Below, in pieces: positions 53,389 to 63,339 of a stretch of DNA of 64,000 nt (position 1 is the stretch's first letter; every line of letters begins with the position of its first letter). This DNA comes from Macrothele yani. Lineage: Eukaryota; Arthropoda; Arachnida; Araneae; Macrothelidae. Position numbers and translations under genes: made by a program. The stretch spans positions 119,734,270 to 119,798,269 of the forward strand of contig CM076995.1 in assembly GCA_039090855.1 (NCBI GenBank), given 5' to 3'. The notes below the pieces were generated by a model. That model did not search any database, was not told where the DNA came from, and saw only the letters and a list, made by a program, of their open reading frames with translations.

Positions 53389-54040
53389 GTCTCTAACTGA
53401 ACCAACTTCTCCCTTACTTTGCTCCTTTATTTCTTGACGGAATCTTCTAAAAGTGGCATGGATACAAACTTCAGAACAGAGGAATGAAGCATCACACAAA
53501 AAAAATTGGAATAGAATGCTTTTTTATCTCGTTTTAGCGCTCCAAAGTAAACTCACTCTCAACGGCAGCGAACGCGAGCCGCCATGTAAAGTTCCCGCTG
53601 TCCGTAAGTTGCTTTCACCGCACAACCTGTCTAGTGGCGTCTGCTAGAAAGAACGGTGTGACGGAAGGGGGAGTAAAATGACGAAACTTCCTGTGACGTC
53701 AAAACTCCCTGGCTGCTCGGTCGTGTTAGGTAAGTAAGTTTTTCACGCGAAAATGTTGTTCCGGAAAGGAAGCAACATCGTGCGACGTGCTTCCTTGTCT
53801 GACCGCGGCAGTTCCGTTAGTTTTCACGATACTCTTCGGGTCTGTTTCGAGACTATCATTTTCCCTCACGATGACAAAGCATTAAACAGCAATAAATACA
53901 TTTGTGCTTTATCGATAAACATATTTGTGTGTACGGGTGTGTATTCATTTACTCATTTCATTTCTGAGTTATCAGCACGTATCCCCTTAATTAATTGTTA
54001 GAATAATAAAAAACACACGTTGAAACCTTAAACTTGCGTA
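53389..54040. other. Spacer, nothing recognised
   Basis: No recognised protein. 53540-53830 is somewhat CpG-richer than average. Confidence 0.35.
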
Positions 54041-54520
54041 CTTTTTTTTTTTTTTTTTTTTTTTTTTTATTGAATGACATTACTAAAATAAATACGAGTG
54101 GGTCTCAGCAGCACCGATGCCAAATGTGACAGCGCACTATTAGCGTAAATTATATTTCTATTGTATTCGTCTACTTAGAAGTAATTTTTAATCTCTCTAA
54201 AAATGGGGGTTCAAGGATTGGGCCCTGTATGCCAGTGCATAAATGAGGCCCTGTCTAAAGGTACAACTGAACTTTAAAAAAAAAAAAAAAGTCATTTCTC
54301 AAGGATGAAGGGCAAAGTGAAGGGTCCCCTAAATTACTGAGGCTGTGCTCGGGGCCCTGGTAACTCCAAATCTTTCACTGAACAGCACAAATGTCGAAAG
54401 TGACAATCCACTATTAGCCTAAATTATACTTATATTTGTTCGTTTACTTAGAAGTAATTTTTAACTTCTCCGAAAACGGGGGCTCAAGGATTGGGCCCTG
54501 TATGTTCTTTATGATGGTTT
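54041..54520 (+). repeat. Tandem duplication after a poly(T) run
   Basis: After T28 at 54041-54069, the block 'acttagaagtaatttttaa', 'gggggttcaaggattgggcc', 'ctgtatg' occurs at about 54130-54232 and again at about 54405-54505, roughly 275 bases apart. Confidence 0.75.
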
Positions 54521-54659
54521 TCGTGAGTGTATGTGTCGTTGGCTGTACGGAATACATTCGTCACGTAACGATTTTATTAAAATATAAGTTGTTTTTCCCC
54601 CTAGACAATGCAATGAAACTTCGCCTCGGGCCCCGCAAAAGTACCATTAGGACTTAAGT

Positions 54660-55000
54660 ATAGTAAATTTAATAATGTTTCACTTTTACTCAGGCATTAG
54701 TTACATGAAAAAAGTCATGGGCCATATCAGCAATGAGTGACCCATGTTAATAAGATTTATAAGTTAATAATGATGTCACACTTTTTCTCAGGAACAAAAC
54801 AATAATAAAACGTGGGACCCCCAATTTTACAAGGTTACTCATATTAATAATGTTTACATTGCAATGGCTAGTTCATAATATTGCGCTTTTATTCAAGCAC
54901 ATATGAATTTATGGGTTATGAATTTTATGTTTAATGCCACGATAAAAGCACAATATTAGTAACTTGACGTGTCATGTAAACTTTATGAATTGAATAACGT
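54660..55000 (+). repeat. Old copies of the ~118-bp satellite
   Basis: Phrases 'gcacaatattagtaacttga' and 'gtcatgtaaactttatgaat' match the satellite at 62-64 kb. Diverged and irregular. Confidence 0.5.
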
Positions 55001-55002
55001 TC

Positions 55003-55212
55003 GCCTCCCTGGTGGCGCCGTGGTCTAAGCGTTGGCTTGTGATCATTCGTCCGAGGAGGGTCCGAGTTCGAATCCCGTGAGACATGGGTGTTGTGTTTGT
55101 CTTACGGCACTGGCTCTCTCCCTTCCCTGGAACCAGTGGCCCTAAATTAGGGACAGGCGACTGCTAATAGCCCACTGAGTTGCTCACGGTGGTCGTTAAG
55201 CCTCTAATAAAA
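55003..55212 (+). mobile_element. tRNA-headed SINE
   Basis: Head 'gcctccctggtggcgccgtg', B box 'gagttcgaatccc', body as in other copies and a short A tail (55208-55215). Moderately diverged. Confidence 0.87.
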
Positions 55213-55239
55213 AAAATTGCGGTAGAAATTCGAAATGGT

Positions 55240-55830
55240 GACCACGAAATTTTCTCCGAGCCTGCCGATTCTAAAACCGTTTTCCATTAAAAACCGCGTT
55301 AACCGTGGAAATACAAACCGGAAATTTCCCCCACCCTGTCAACCTGATTAGTGTAAGACCGTTTTTCACTAAAAAGCGCGGTAACCGTCAAGATACCAAC
55401 CCAGAACTTTCCTCCACCTCATCCGCTACTTACGGTACTGTAAGCTGCGATAAAAGTTCGAAATGCTGACCCCGGAATTTTCCCTTACTCTGTCAGCCTG
55501 CTGATTGTAAGACCTTTTTCCATTTAAAACAGCGGCAACAGTCGAAGTACTAATCCGGAAATTTCTCCCTCCTAATCCAGCTACTTGCAAAACAGTTTTT
55601 TTACTGTAAAAGCGACAAATGTTTGAAATGCCGACCCCGGGAATTTCACCCACATATTTGTTCACGCAGTTCGGTTGCATCTTGTTTTAAACAGCGTGCA
55701 AAGGAAATGATGACCCCGGAAATCTCCCCCACGTTCGTTATTTTGTGTTAAATGCAATTTGTGCATGGTCCCTGGCTGAAAAAGGTGGGGTACTTTTCCG
55801 AATGTGGGGGACTCTTCCGTCCATCCTGAA
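55240..55830 (+). repeat. ~76-bp minisatellite ending in the foldback-family motif, copy A
   Basis: Units around 'gtaagaccgtttttcactaa', 'aaagcgcggtaaccgtc' and 'accccggaattttccc' recur about every 76-80 bases. The right end is 'atttgtgcatggtccctggc' 'tgaaaaaggtgggg', the complement of 23838-23870 in the foldback region. Confidence 0.75.
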
Positions 55831-55889
55831 TACCACCCCCACCTACAAAAATAAAATTTGACTTTTTTTGTAAGCTTTACGGATATCTC

Positions 55890-56115
55890 ATAGGGGAAGA
55901 AAAAAGTTTTAAAAGGCCTAGGCCTACGGCCTATTAATTAATGCATGGTGCATAAGTGGAAGCGCAATATTATCGACATTTCTTTTTATGTAAATTTTAG
56001 GAATATGGGAATGACGGAATGAAAACTTTTTGAAGGACCTAGAGTTAGACCTAATAATATTTTCTGTCTGAGTAATATGGCAATCTTAATCATTTGAAAT
56101 GTTACGTAAACTTTA
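55890..56115 (+). repeat. ~118-bp satellite fragments
   Basis: 'ttaaaaggcctaggcctacg', 'gcgcaatattatcgacattt' and 'tacgtaaactttatgaacat' place it in the satellite family of 62-64 kb. Confidence 0.6.
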
Positions 56116-56119
56116 TGAA

Positions 56120-56790
56120 CATGAGCACGATCTAATAAAAAATACCGATCCCAGAAATTTTACCCGCATATTTGTGCTAACTATGTCGCTTCATCTTGTG
56201 TAAGACCATTTTTTACTGTAAACTGCGGTGGAAATCACCCCCCCCCCCCATTTTTCACAACTCTCTGTAAACTGCAGTGAAAACAGAATTGCCAACACCG
56301 GAACTTCCCCTCACCCTGTCAGCCTGCTAAGTGCTAATTGTAAGATCGTTTTTAATTAAAAAGCGCGGTAACAGTCGTCGAATATTAACCCGGAAATTTC
56401 CCTCACCTCATCTAACTACTTGCAAGACAGTTTTTTACTATAAACTGCCGTAAAAGTAGAAATGGCGACCCCGGAACCCCTCCCCCCCCAAAAAAAAAAT
56501 TTGTTGAACTGCGTGAAAATAGAAATGGTGACACCGGAAATTTCCCTCATCCTGTCCCACTAATTGTAAACCGATTTATACTATAAACTGCCGTAAAAGT
56601 TTGAAATGCCGACTCCTGGAAATGTCCCCCACATGTTTGTGCACTTTGTGCGGCTGCGTCTTATTTTAACAGCGTGAAAATGGAAATGGTGACCCCGGAA
56701 AGCTCGATATTTTGCGTAAACTTCAATTTGTGCACGGTCTCGGACTGAAAAAGGCGGGGAACTTTTCCAGAGTATCACAGATATGGTCTA
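56120..56790 (+). repeat. ~76-bp minisatellite ending in the foldback-family motif, copy B
   Basis: Same unit as 55240-55830, with C-runs at 56238 and 56485. Ends 'atttgtgcacggtctcggac' 'tgaaaaaggcgggg' at 56727-56760. Confidence 0.75.
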
Positions 56791-57365
56791 TCAGGTTTAG
56801 GTTCAGAGATCTTGCGGGCCATTCCATCCTGTGAATATCATCACTCTCGAAGTATTCGCAGACTAACTGAGCACTATGGGCTCGGGCGTTATCGTCCATA
56901 AGAGGAACTGGGAGCCAATGATCCCTATACCGGGCAGCAAGAAGGGTGCCTCTTGGAAACTTGTGTTCGATTCAACATGATGCCAGCCAAACCACCACCG
57001 TAGTGGTCAATTTCCCTAATGTTGGAGGGAAGAAGATTTCGGCTTCCGCACTCTCTTCCACATATATACACGTCGAGAATCCGTGTTTAGGCTGAACTCG
57101 ACTCATCACTGAAGACAGCACCGGCCCATTTATCAGAGCTACAGGGGTGATGCTGTTGGGCTGTGTTCATACCGACCCCTTCTGCGCGATGTGGCAAGTG
57201 GGATTCGGAGACCATTAACCTTTTTGCACGCAGACCGCTCTCCACAGCCTTTTGTAAACTGTTTGTCTCGATATCGCTGTCCCCGTAGCAGAGTGGAACT
57301 TCTGTGAGAGTTGCTTGGCTGTCAGCTACTCATGGTGGCGAGCAGTTAGACACAAATACCAGTCG
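56790..57365 (-). pseudogene. Tc1-like transposase fragment, internally deleted
   Basis: Minus-strand frames read LTAKQLSQKFHSATGTAISR, QTVYKRLWRAVCV, later VVVWLASC, MDDNARAHSAQLVCEYFESD (second Asp), DIHRMEWPARSLNLNLIDHI-CD. The catalytic Glu of the 'NPIEHLWD' block is replaced by Asp. Middle parts are out of frame. Decayed copy of a Tc1 lineage distinct from the 10.66/36.7-kb family. Confidence 0.75.
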
Positions 57366-57380
57366 TTTTTCTTTTGCGTT

Positions 57381-59335
57381 TTTTTTTTAAATTGGAGATT
57401 TTATTTTTCATAATTTGACACTAAAACCTTACATGTACATCAGGAAGGGGTACACCGTACCCGACTCGGGAAAAATTTAAAAATACAAATTTGTAGGTAC
57501 AACACGTTGAAATAAACAAGTGTAGATGCACAAGTATGTCGAAATCAGAGCTAAATGACGTTAACGTACAGCCAAGTATCCAGACCTGCCAACAAGAAAC
57601 AAGGTGGAGGAAAAATCACACAAACTGCAGTCTATAAGCGCAATCTGCGGAAAATATACAAAAAGTTCAAAAAATTCTTGCACGCAGAGCTACGATCTTT
57701 GTCAATATCATTGAAAAATTCATAATCTTCATCATCGAGATAACAAAGGTCGCGAACGTAGATGAACCCTCCAATATCGTCTTATAACGAAGTTAGCCCA
57801 GGTTTCGTTACGGATCTCAGGGTCTTCAAAAGAGTGAGGGCTACCAACAAGATCCTGCCAACACAGACGGAAAACGGCACTAAGGAGAAGGATAAAGTCA
57901 GCTGTGGGGAGTTCCGCTGCAAGTGGTGGTAAGGAAACAGGATTCGGAGTTTCTGGCAAGCCAGAAACTCCGGGAGCGAGTCCGATAAGAGAAAGAATCC
58001 CCACAGCCTCGGGAGTAGCAGATGAAGATCCAAAAGCTGGAACAAGTGGAGACACTGTAGATGAATACTGGACCGCACTAGCTGAAGGTGAGGGAAATGG
58101 TTGAGCGCTGGCTGGCACAGAACTAGCAAGGGGAGAAAGAGAAACAATATGCACTGACATGGAGAGGCACGACTTCGCTGGAACATTATACCAGGCTAAA
58201 GAAACACTGGTTGGAGAAGCAGGAAGCACTGCAACAGACGTATCATTTGGCGAGGGATCTGCAGCACTAATGGGAATCGACGTAGAGAGCTATGAAGCTG
58301 AAGTTTGAGTATCTGAAGATCAAGAACCAGTAAGAAGTTGCGAGGGAACAGGAGGTGGAACAGCTAAACGGTGAGGACACCTGGAACGAACATGGCCAGG
58401 GCCTTAACACTGGAAGCATTGCAGAGCTGTAAGGACGTCTATGCGAAGTCGCTGACAGCCAATAATGAACTCAAGAAATGAAGGGCAATCTGATGCAGCA
58501 GCATCTGATGAAAACACTATGCGTGCTTGTCTGTTGAGGCCCAAAATTCCCTTATCATCCTGGTCAGCACGTGCAGCTGAAAGAGAAATGATGGGGCCAA
58601 CAACTCGACAGCACTGTGAAAGTGCAGTCCGGAGCAGTACGTCAGAGATCTCGGGAGCTACTGGATACAAAGTAACCAGCACAGGACTCTGCGATAAGGA
58701 CACACCAAACAGAAAACGATCAGGGACAGCAAGGACCGTTGATTTAACACAATCAACATACTCTATCTCAGCAAGGTAAACAACCACAGACCGTGGTTAC
58801 CGTGCCATATCAGTAATTGCGCCCACAGGAAGGATGCCTTTTAATGCTCAGAAGTATAACTTAAGGTGAGTGTTAGGAAGCGCCTCAAATATAAAGCTCT
58901 AAACGCTGACGCAGCTAAAGATCCTTACCTTGGGAATAGTCCTCAGGAACAATCACACGGATAACATCCTTAGCTCGGGAGAAGGAAAGACGAGAATCCA
59001 CATCAAAGCCCAGCATTAGACGTAAGGGCGGTACGTCGACAACCAGACGTAACGGGGGCATAATCACTAAAGGCATTAACCGAAGTTGGTTGCGAAGAAG
59101 GCACCGAAGCAATACCAAGCTGATTAGGAATGAGAGTAGAGGATGATGAAACAGCACCATCGGATGAAATCAACTCATTAGCAGAAGTATCCATGAGATC
59201 CGTCGTAGAATCCGTGAGAGCAATATCTACATGGTGAGGGGAAGGCAGTGAGGAAGACGCTTTACGCTTAACAGACAGCGAGCGGACGCCCGCTAGCTGG
59301 GCAGCATCTTGCTGATCAGGCGAATCAACCATGCA
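57381..59335 (-). pseudogene. LINE ORF1-like retrocopy without RT
   Basis: On the minus strand: N-terminus MVDSPDQQDAAQLAGVRSLS (59331), a Ser/Thr-rich stretch, a central domain with DSRLSFSRAKDVIRVIVPED, VVVYLAEIEYVDCVKSTVLA, SDCPSFLEFIIGCQRLRIDV, then a CCHC zinc knuckle CFQC-x-GPGHVRSRCP near 58370-58412 (the x codon is now a stop), a Pro/Ser-rich stretch and a C-terminal RLCWQDLVGSPHSFEDPEIR. This is the gag-like ORF1 plan of Jockey/LOA-type LINEs. It ends in AATAAA and an A10 tract (57381-57390), with no RT frame. Several frameshifts. ORF1 proteins bind LINE RNA. Confidence 0.6.
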
Positions 59336-59721
59336 GCTGATAAGTCTCACAGCAAATGTAAACAAACAATATTAAGGATAATTCTATCACACTGAAGCAC
59401 TTTGAAGCACACACAAGAAGCAGTTATGGTGGAAAACCACAGAAAGGAAGCTCCGCTAAACAAGTAAATGCAGTAAGAAGCTAGTAGAAGAAATTAGGGC
59501 TCAACACATGCAAAACTCAGCTGCAGCTCTTTACTAACGATCGCGTTAGCACTTTCATAAAATTAAACACTTCACTATAACAAAAATAAAAGCTTACCGG
59601 ACAACTTTCCGGGATAATTAGATGCACGGAACATTCATGAACACTGCACAATAAAAGCCAGGAACCAGGAACAAGAACAACGCACTGGGAAACACAAAAC
59701 GCCAGAGCACATAGGCACAGG

Positions 59722-59925
59722 TTTAACAACCACCGTGAGCAACTAAATGGGCTATAAGCAGTCTTCCGTCCCTAATTTATAGTTACTGGTCCCAGAGAAG
59801 GGAGCCAGCCAGTGCCGTAAGACAAACACAGCATCCATGCTAACCGGGATTCGAAACCGGGCTCACCTCGAACGAATGATCATAATTCAGCCTTTAGACC
59901 GCTGCGCAACACGGACGCGTATTTC
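59722..59925 (-). mobile_element. tRNA-headed SINE, diverged
   Basis: Minus-strand copy with 'aacaaccaccgtgagcaact', 'agtgccgtaagacaaacaca', a B-box relic 'cgggattcgaaaccggg' and 'tttagaccgctgcgcaacac' at the head. No poly(T) at the tail. Confidence 0.83.
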
Positions 59926-60235
59926 CCAAGTGAATGTACGGAATTGTGATTATTGCCATTTCCGCCACACGATTGGTTCAGAGCTACTTTGGAGATTTCG
60001 GGGCCTATGTGGAGAGTCATGTGACAGGAACACTGTCGTTTATTGGGGGAAGTTCTGCTTGCTAAGAAATGCATTGTGAGGTTACTTAACATATGTGACA
60101 AATGACCATATTGAATTATATCGCGCAAAGTTTTATCGTGGGAAGTTCTGTTTCCTAAGAAATTCCCTGTGAGGTTAATTAACATATGTGACAAATGATC
60201 ATATTGAATAATACGGTAAAGTAATTTTGTGCACG
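59915..60235 (+). repeat. Inverted-repeat partner plus ~90-bp tandem duplication
   Basis: 59915-60030 matches 61165-61300 in inverted orientation (landmark 'ttggttcagagctactttgg' and its complement). It is followed by two tandem copies of a ~90-base unit (about 60046-60120 and 60138-60215) with 'ggaagttctg', 'taagaaatgcattgtgaggt' and 'aacatatgtgacaaatga'. Confidence 0.75.
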
Positions 60236-60239
60236 ATAT

Positions 60240-60845
60240 CATAAGGAATATCTACAATTTCTCAGATGAATAGAAGTCGAAATCTATCTTAATATAAAAA
60301 TTGAGGACGACTTCAATAAATAGCTACCATACTCCGTATCAGCCAATAGATGGCAGCATGTTAACCAAGTACCCCTCACGATTTGTGCTGTGTGAAAGTG
60401 CGTACATAAGGATACTAAAAGTACCCTTTTAAAGGTCCTTTCTATTACCCTTGAAAGGACCTTTAACAATGAAAAGTATGTCTCCACACCGAAATATTTA
60501 TTCTGACGATAAAGTTTTTTTCCTCATGAATGTGAAGAGGTCTAGCTAGAAAAAAAAAATGAAATAGTGATTTTGTATTAGCAAAGAACTACCTAATGAT
60601 ACGAAGTAAGACCTCAAAACAGTGTTCTGTTAAAATAAAACAGCTCAGTTTGAATAAATATTACAGAATGTTGTTTGCCATACATTGTGTCTCATAAAAT
60701 ATTAAGTGATCTTTCATATACATATTTTTCTAATATTTAGGAAATCCTCACATTTTTGTCCCTCCAAACTTCATCAAAAATGCCTTCAATTAAGCATTTC
60801 AATCCCCCTTCTCCCCGAAAATTAAAAAAAACGTTAAACAACTAG
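60240..60845. other. AT-rich spacer, nothing recognised
   Basis: A short inverted pair 'aaaggtcctttctattaccc' / 'ttgaaaggacctttaac' lies at 60434-60470. No coding signal. Confidence 0.4.
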
Positions 60846-60849
60846 TGGG

Positions 60850-61130
60850 TTCTCCATACAAAACACATCAGTACTAATCCGGAGCTACAGGAAGAGTGAG
60901 CGCTGGCATCTCTCGGCCCTGTGAGAACTATATAGAGTGAAGGTGCTTCAGAAGATAAGTCACAAGTCGATGAAGTCATGTTGATATAAAAACTCAAAAG
61001 TTCGTTTACCAATAAAGTACATTCTCTATTTACCTCCTGTCGCATTCCGACTGTACGGGTAAAACAACTGAAGGTAACCATTGTCGTAAAGAAAACACCC
61101 GACGAACCATACACCGTGACCCGAACATTA
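60850..61130 (+). repeat. Possible LTR end with primer binding site
   Basis: Carries a TATA-like 'gatataaaaac' (60985), AATAAAG (61011) and, after '...accataca', CCGTGACCCGAAC (61114-61126), which resembles a Gypsy/BEL primer binding site. No second LTR and no internal coding region follow. Speculative. Confidence 0.3.
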
Positions 61131-61164
61131 GAATGGCTTATGGCGAGTGCAGCAAAGCCTACAA

Positions 61165-61300
61165 GTATCCATCACATGACTCTCCTCATAGGCCCCGCCT
61201 GCTCGCAATCTCCAAAGTAGCTCTGAACCAATCGCGTGGCGGAAATGGTATTAATTCCAATTCCGTACATTTACTTGTGAAATACGCAACCCGGACGGCA
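61165..61300 (-). repeat. Inverted partner of 59915-60030
   Basis: The complement matches over about 110 bases, including 'attggttcagagctactttg' and 'gagagtcatgtga'. Confidence 0.75.
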
Positions 61301-61489
61301 ATATTGAAGGTCTTCTTGACTAGTTGTGGCGCGGGCGCCCTTGTCCCGGTATCTGGTTATTGTTCCGGTTTCTTGGAACTGTCTCCAGAGATTGGAGATC
61401 ACTTGCCTCGGCACTCAGTTCCTTTATAAGTTAGGTAGGTGTAAAACCTAAACTTTTGTCATACAGCATTGCATATAAACACTCTACGT

Positions 61490-61950
61490 CAAAAAAGTTG
61501 AACCCGTAAGGACGTGTTGGGTTGCAATGCTATTCGGGAAGAAGGTAAATGTTACCAGGAACAATAAATGATTAGGCATTGAGATCGATATGGGCAATAT
61601 TTATTGAGCTATACGCCAATAAGTAGTGTCTCTCAGTATGGCATTGGGCCGCCATGTTTGCTGACACAGCGTGTCAGACGCCTCGGCATGGAGTTGCACA
61701 GGTTACTAATGGTATTCTGCGATAAGCCATCCCATGCAGCTTGAATCTTCTCACGTAGTTCCTGCAGATTGTGTGGTAGGGGTGGAGTGTGGATAGCGCG
61801 TCCAATAGCATCCCACACATTTTCAATCGGCGATAGGTCTGGAGATGAGGCTGGCCATGGCAGTGTTAGTGCCTTGAAGGCAAGCTCTTGAGACAGCTGC
61901 AGTATGCGGACGAGCATTGTCCTGTTGGAAAGTCGCACCGGAGAGAGCGT
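61490..61950 (-). pseudogene. Tc1-like transposase C-terminus
   Basis: A clean minus-strand frame (61633-61938) reads LTLPWPASSPDLSPIENVWD (catalytic Glu kept), AIGRAIHTPPLPHNLQELRE, AAWDGLSQNTISNLCNSMPR, RLTRCVSKHGGPMPY and a stop. The second Asp is just upstream in another frame ('DNARPHTAAVSRACLQGTN' type, shifted). The element end lies near 61490 ('acgtcaaaaaagttgaaccc'). 5'-truncated against the satellite. Third Tc1 lineage of the window. Confidence 0.87.
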
Positions 61951-61959
61951 TCAGGAAAT

Positions 61960-62636
61960 GAATTAATATTTAGGCCTAAGTAAAAGCGCAATGCTATTAA
62001 CTTGAGTTGATAAATAAACGTTATGAATATGGAGTCGACGGATTAAAAACCGTCAAAAAGGCCAAGGCCTAGGTCCTATAAATTTATATTTTGTGCCTAA
62101 GTAAAAACGCAATATTATTAACTTTATTTGATGTGTTACCGTTCTGAATATGACATCGGTGGAGTAAAAACAAATAAAAAGGCCTATGAATTAATATTTC
62201 GTGCTGAAGTAAACGCCCAATATTATTAGCATGATTTGCTCTCTAAACGCTGTGAATATGACATTGATAGAATAAAAACTGGTAAAAGGCTTTGGGCCTG
62301 TGAATTACTATTTTGTGCCTAAGTAAAGGCGCAATATTATTAACTTGATTTGATGTGTAAACGTTGTGAATATGGCATTGATAGAATAAAAACTGTTAAA
62401 AAGGCCCCGGCCCAGGGCGTGTGATTTTAATATTTCGTGCCTAAGTAAAAGCGCAATGCTATTGACTTGTTTTGATACGTAAACATTATGAATATGAAGT
62501 CGGCGGATTAAAAGCTGTTAAAAAGGCGAAGGTGTAGGGCCTGTGAATTAATTAAGTAAAAGAAAAATATTACCAACTTGACATGTTATGTAAATATTTA
62601 GTGCCTAAGTAACAGTGCAGCGTTATTAAAAAGATC
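61960..62636 (+). repeat. ~118-bp satellite, left block
   Basis: Five to six units spaced 113-120 bases: 'gaattaatatttcgtgccta', 'agtaaaagcgcaatattatt', 'aacttgatttgatgtgtaaa', 'cgttgtgaatatggcattga', 'aaaaactgttaaaaaggcc'. The last units differ ('gaagtcggcggattaaaag') and end 'aacagtgcagcgttattaaa', as does the right block. Confidence 0.9.
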
Positions 62637-62639
62637 CCA

Positions 62640-63085
62640 CATTAGGGTCCTTTTCTGAACATAGCATGGATTATGCTGTAATTCTCGCTTGGCTTACATA
62701 GAACGTTTTCTCGAAATTTGTTTGGAGTTCCCAATTCAATTCTAAATATAGGCCAAAAAACGGTAATATTTATATCCCCCTTCCCCGCACACACCCTTGA
62801 ACTTTTGTGGCCAGTTGCCCTAAACTCGTATGAAACTATGAACCGACACGAAAATCCAGACAAACAAAAGAGGAAAATTGTTCAGACACAATTTTCCTCT
62901 TTTGAAAATCGTTCAGACACCTTGGAAAATTGACACACATAATTCTGAAACTTGGAAAATTGCCACACATTCAGAGTGCTCCTCTAAAGAACGGCAATTT
63001 GTGGCTGGCCTCTTGATGAAAAGCATGTGGCAATCTTCCGGTGTGGCAGTTTTCCTATCTGGCGGTTTACAGTGAACTGTCTGTC
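62640..63085 (+). repeat. Half copy of the foldback family in the satellite
   Basis: 'ctcgaaatttgtttggagtt', 'gaacttttgtggccagttgc', 'ggaaaattgccacacattca' and 'gcggtttacagtgaactgtc' match the right arm of foldback 1 (22200-22500) and the outer arm of foldback 2. A small 'gaggaaaattgttcagacac' inverted pair lies at 62870-62905. Confidence 0.8.
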
Positions 63086-63094
63086 TGAGCTAAT

Positions 63095-63335
63095 CTCCTT
63101 CCTGACATTCCGGCATGCTTTCGAATTTCATCTGCCCATCTCCCACGTGGTCTTTTTCTGGGTCTTTTTGTGTTCCTTGGTGCATTGTCTAATACATCAT
63201 TAGTCCATCGGTGGCCCATTTTTCTAGGAATATGTCCGGCCTATTGCCATTTCAGGGATTTCACTTTCATCATGATGTCTTCAAATTTGGTTATTTTCCT
63301 GATCCAAGAGTTCCTCTTCTTATCCTTCGTAGTTA
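63095..63335 (-). mobile_element. RTE-type LINE 3' fragment
   Basis: Matches 16640-16870: 'atgctttcgaatttcatctg', 'cccatctcccacgtggtctt', 'ccatttcagggatttcactt', 'ctgatccaagagttcctctt'. Truncated at both ends. Confidence 0.8.
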
Positions 63336-63339
63336 GGCC

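Noticed and set aside
57732..58229. Host gene for a Ser/Pro-rich 165-residue protein
   Set aside because: It is the C-terminal part of an ORF1-like retrocopy that also has a zinc knuckle and a poly(A) end.
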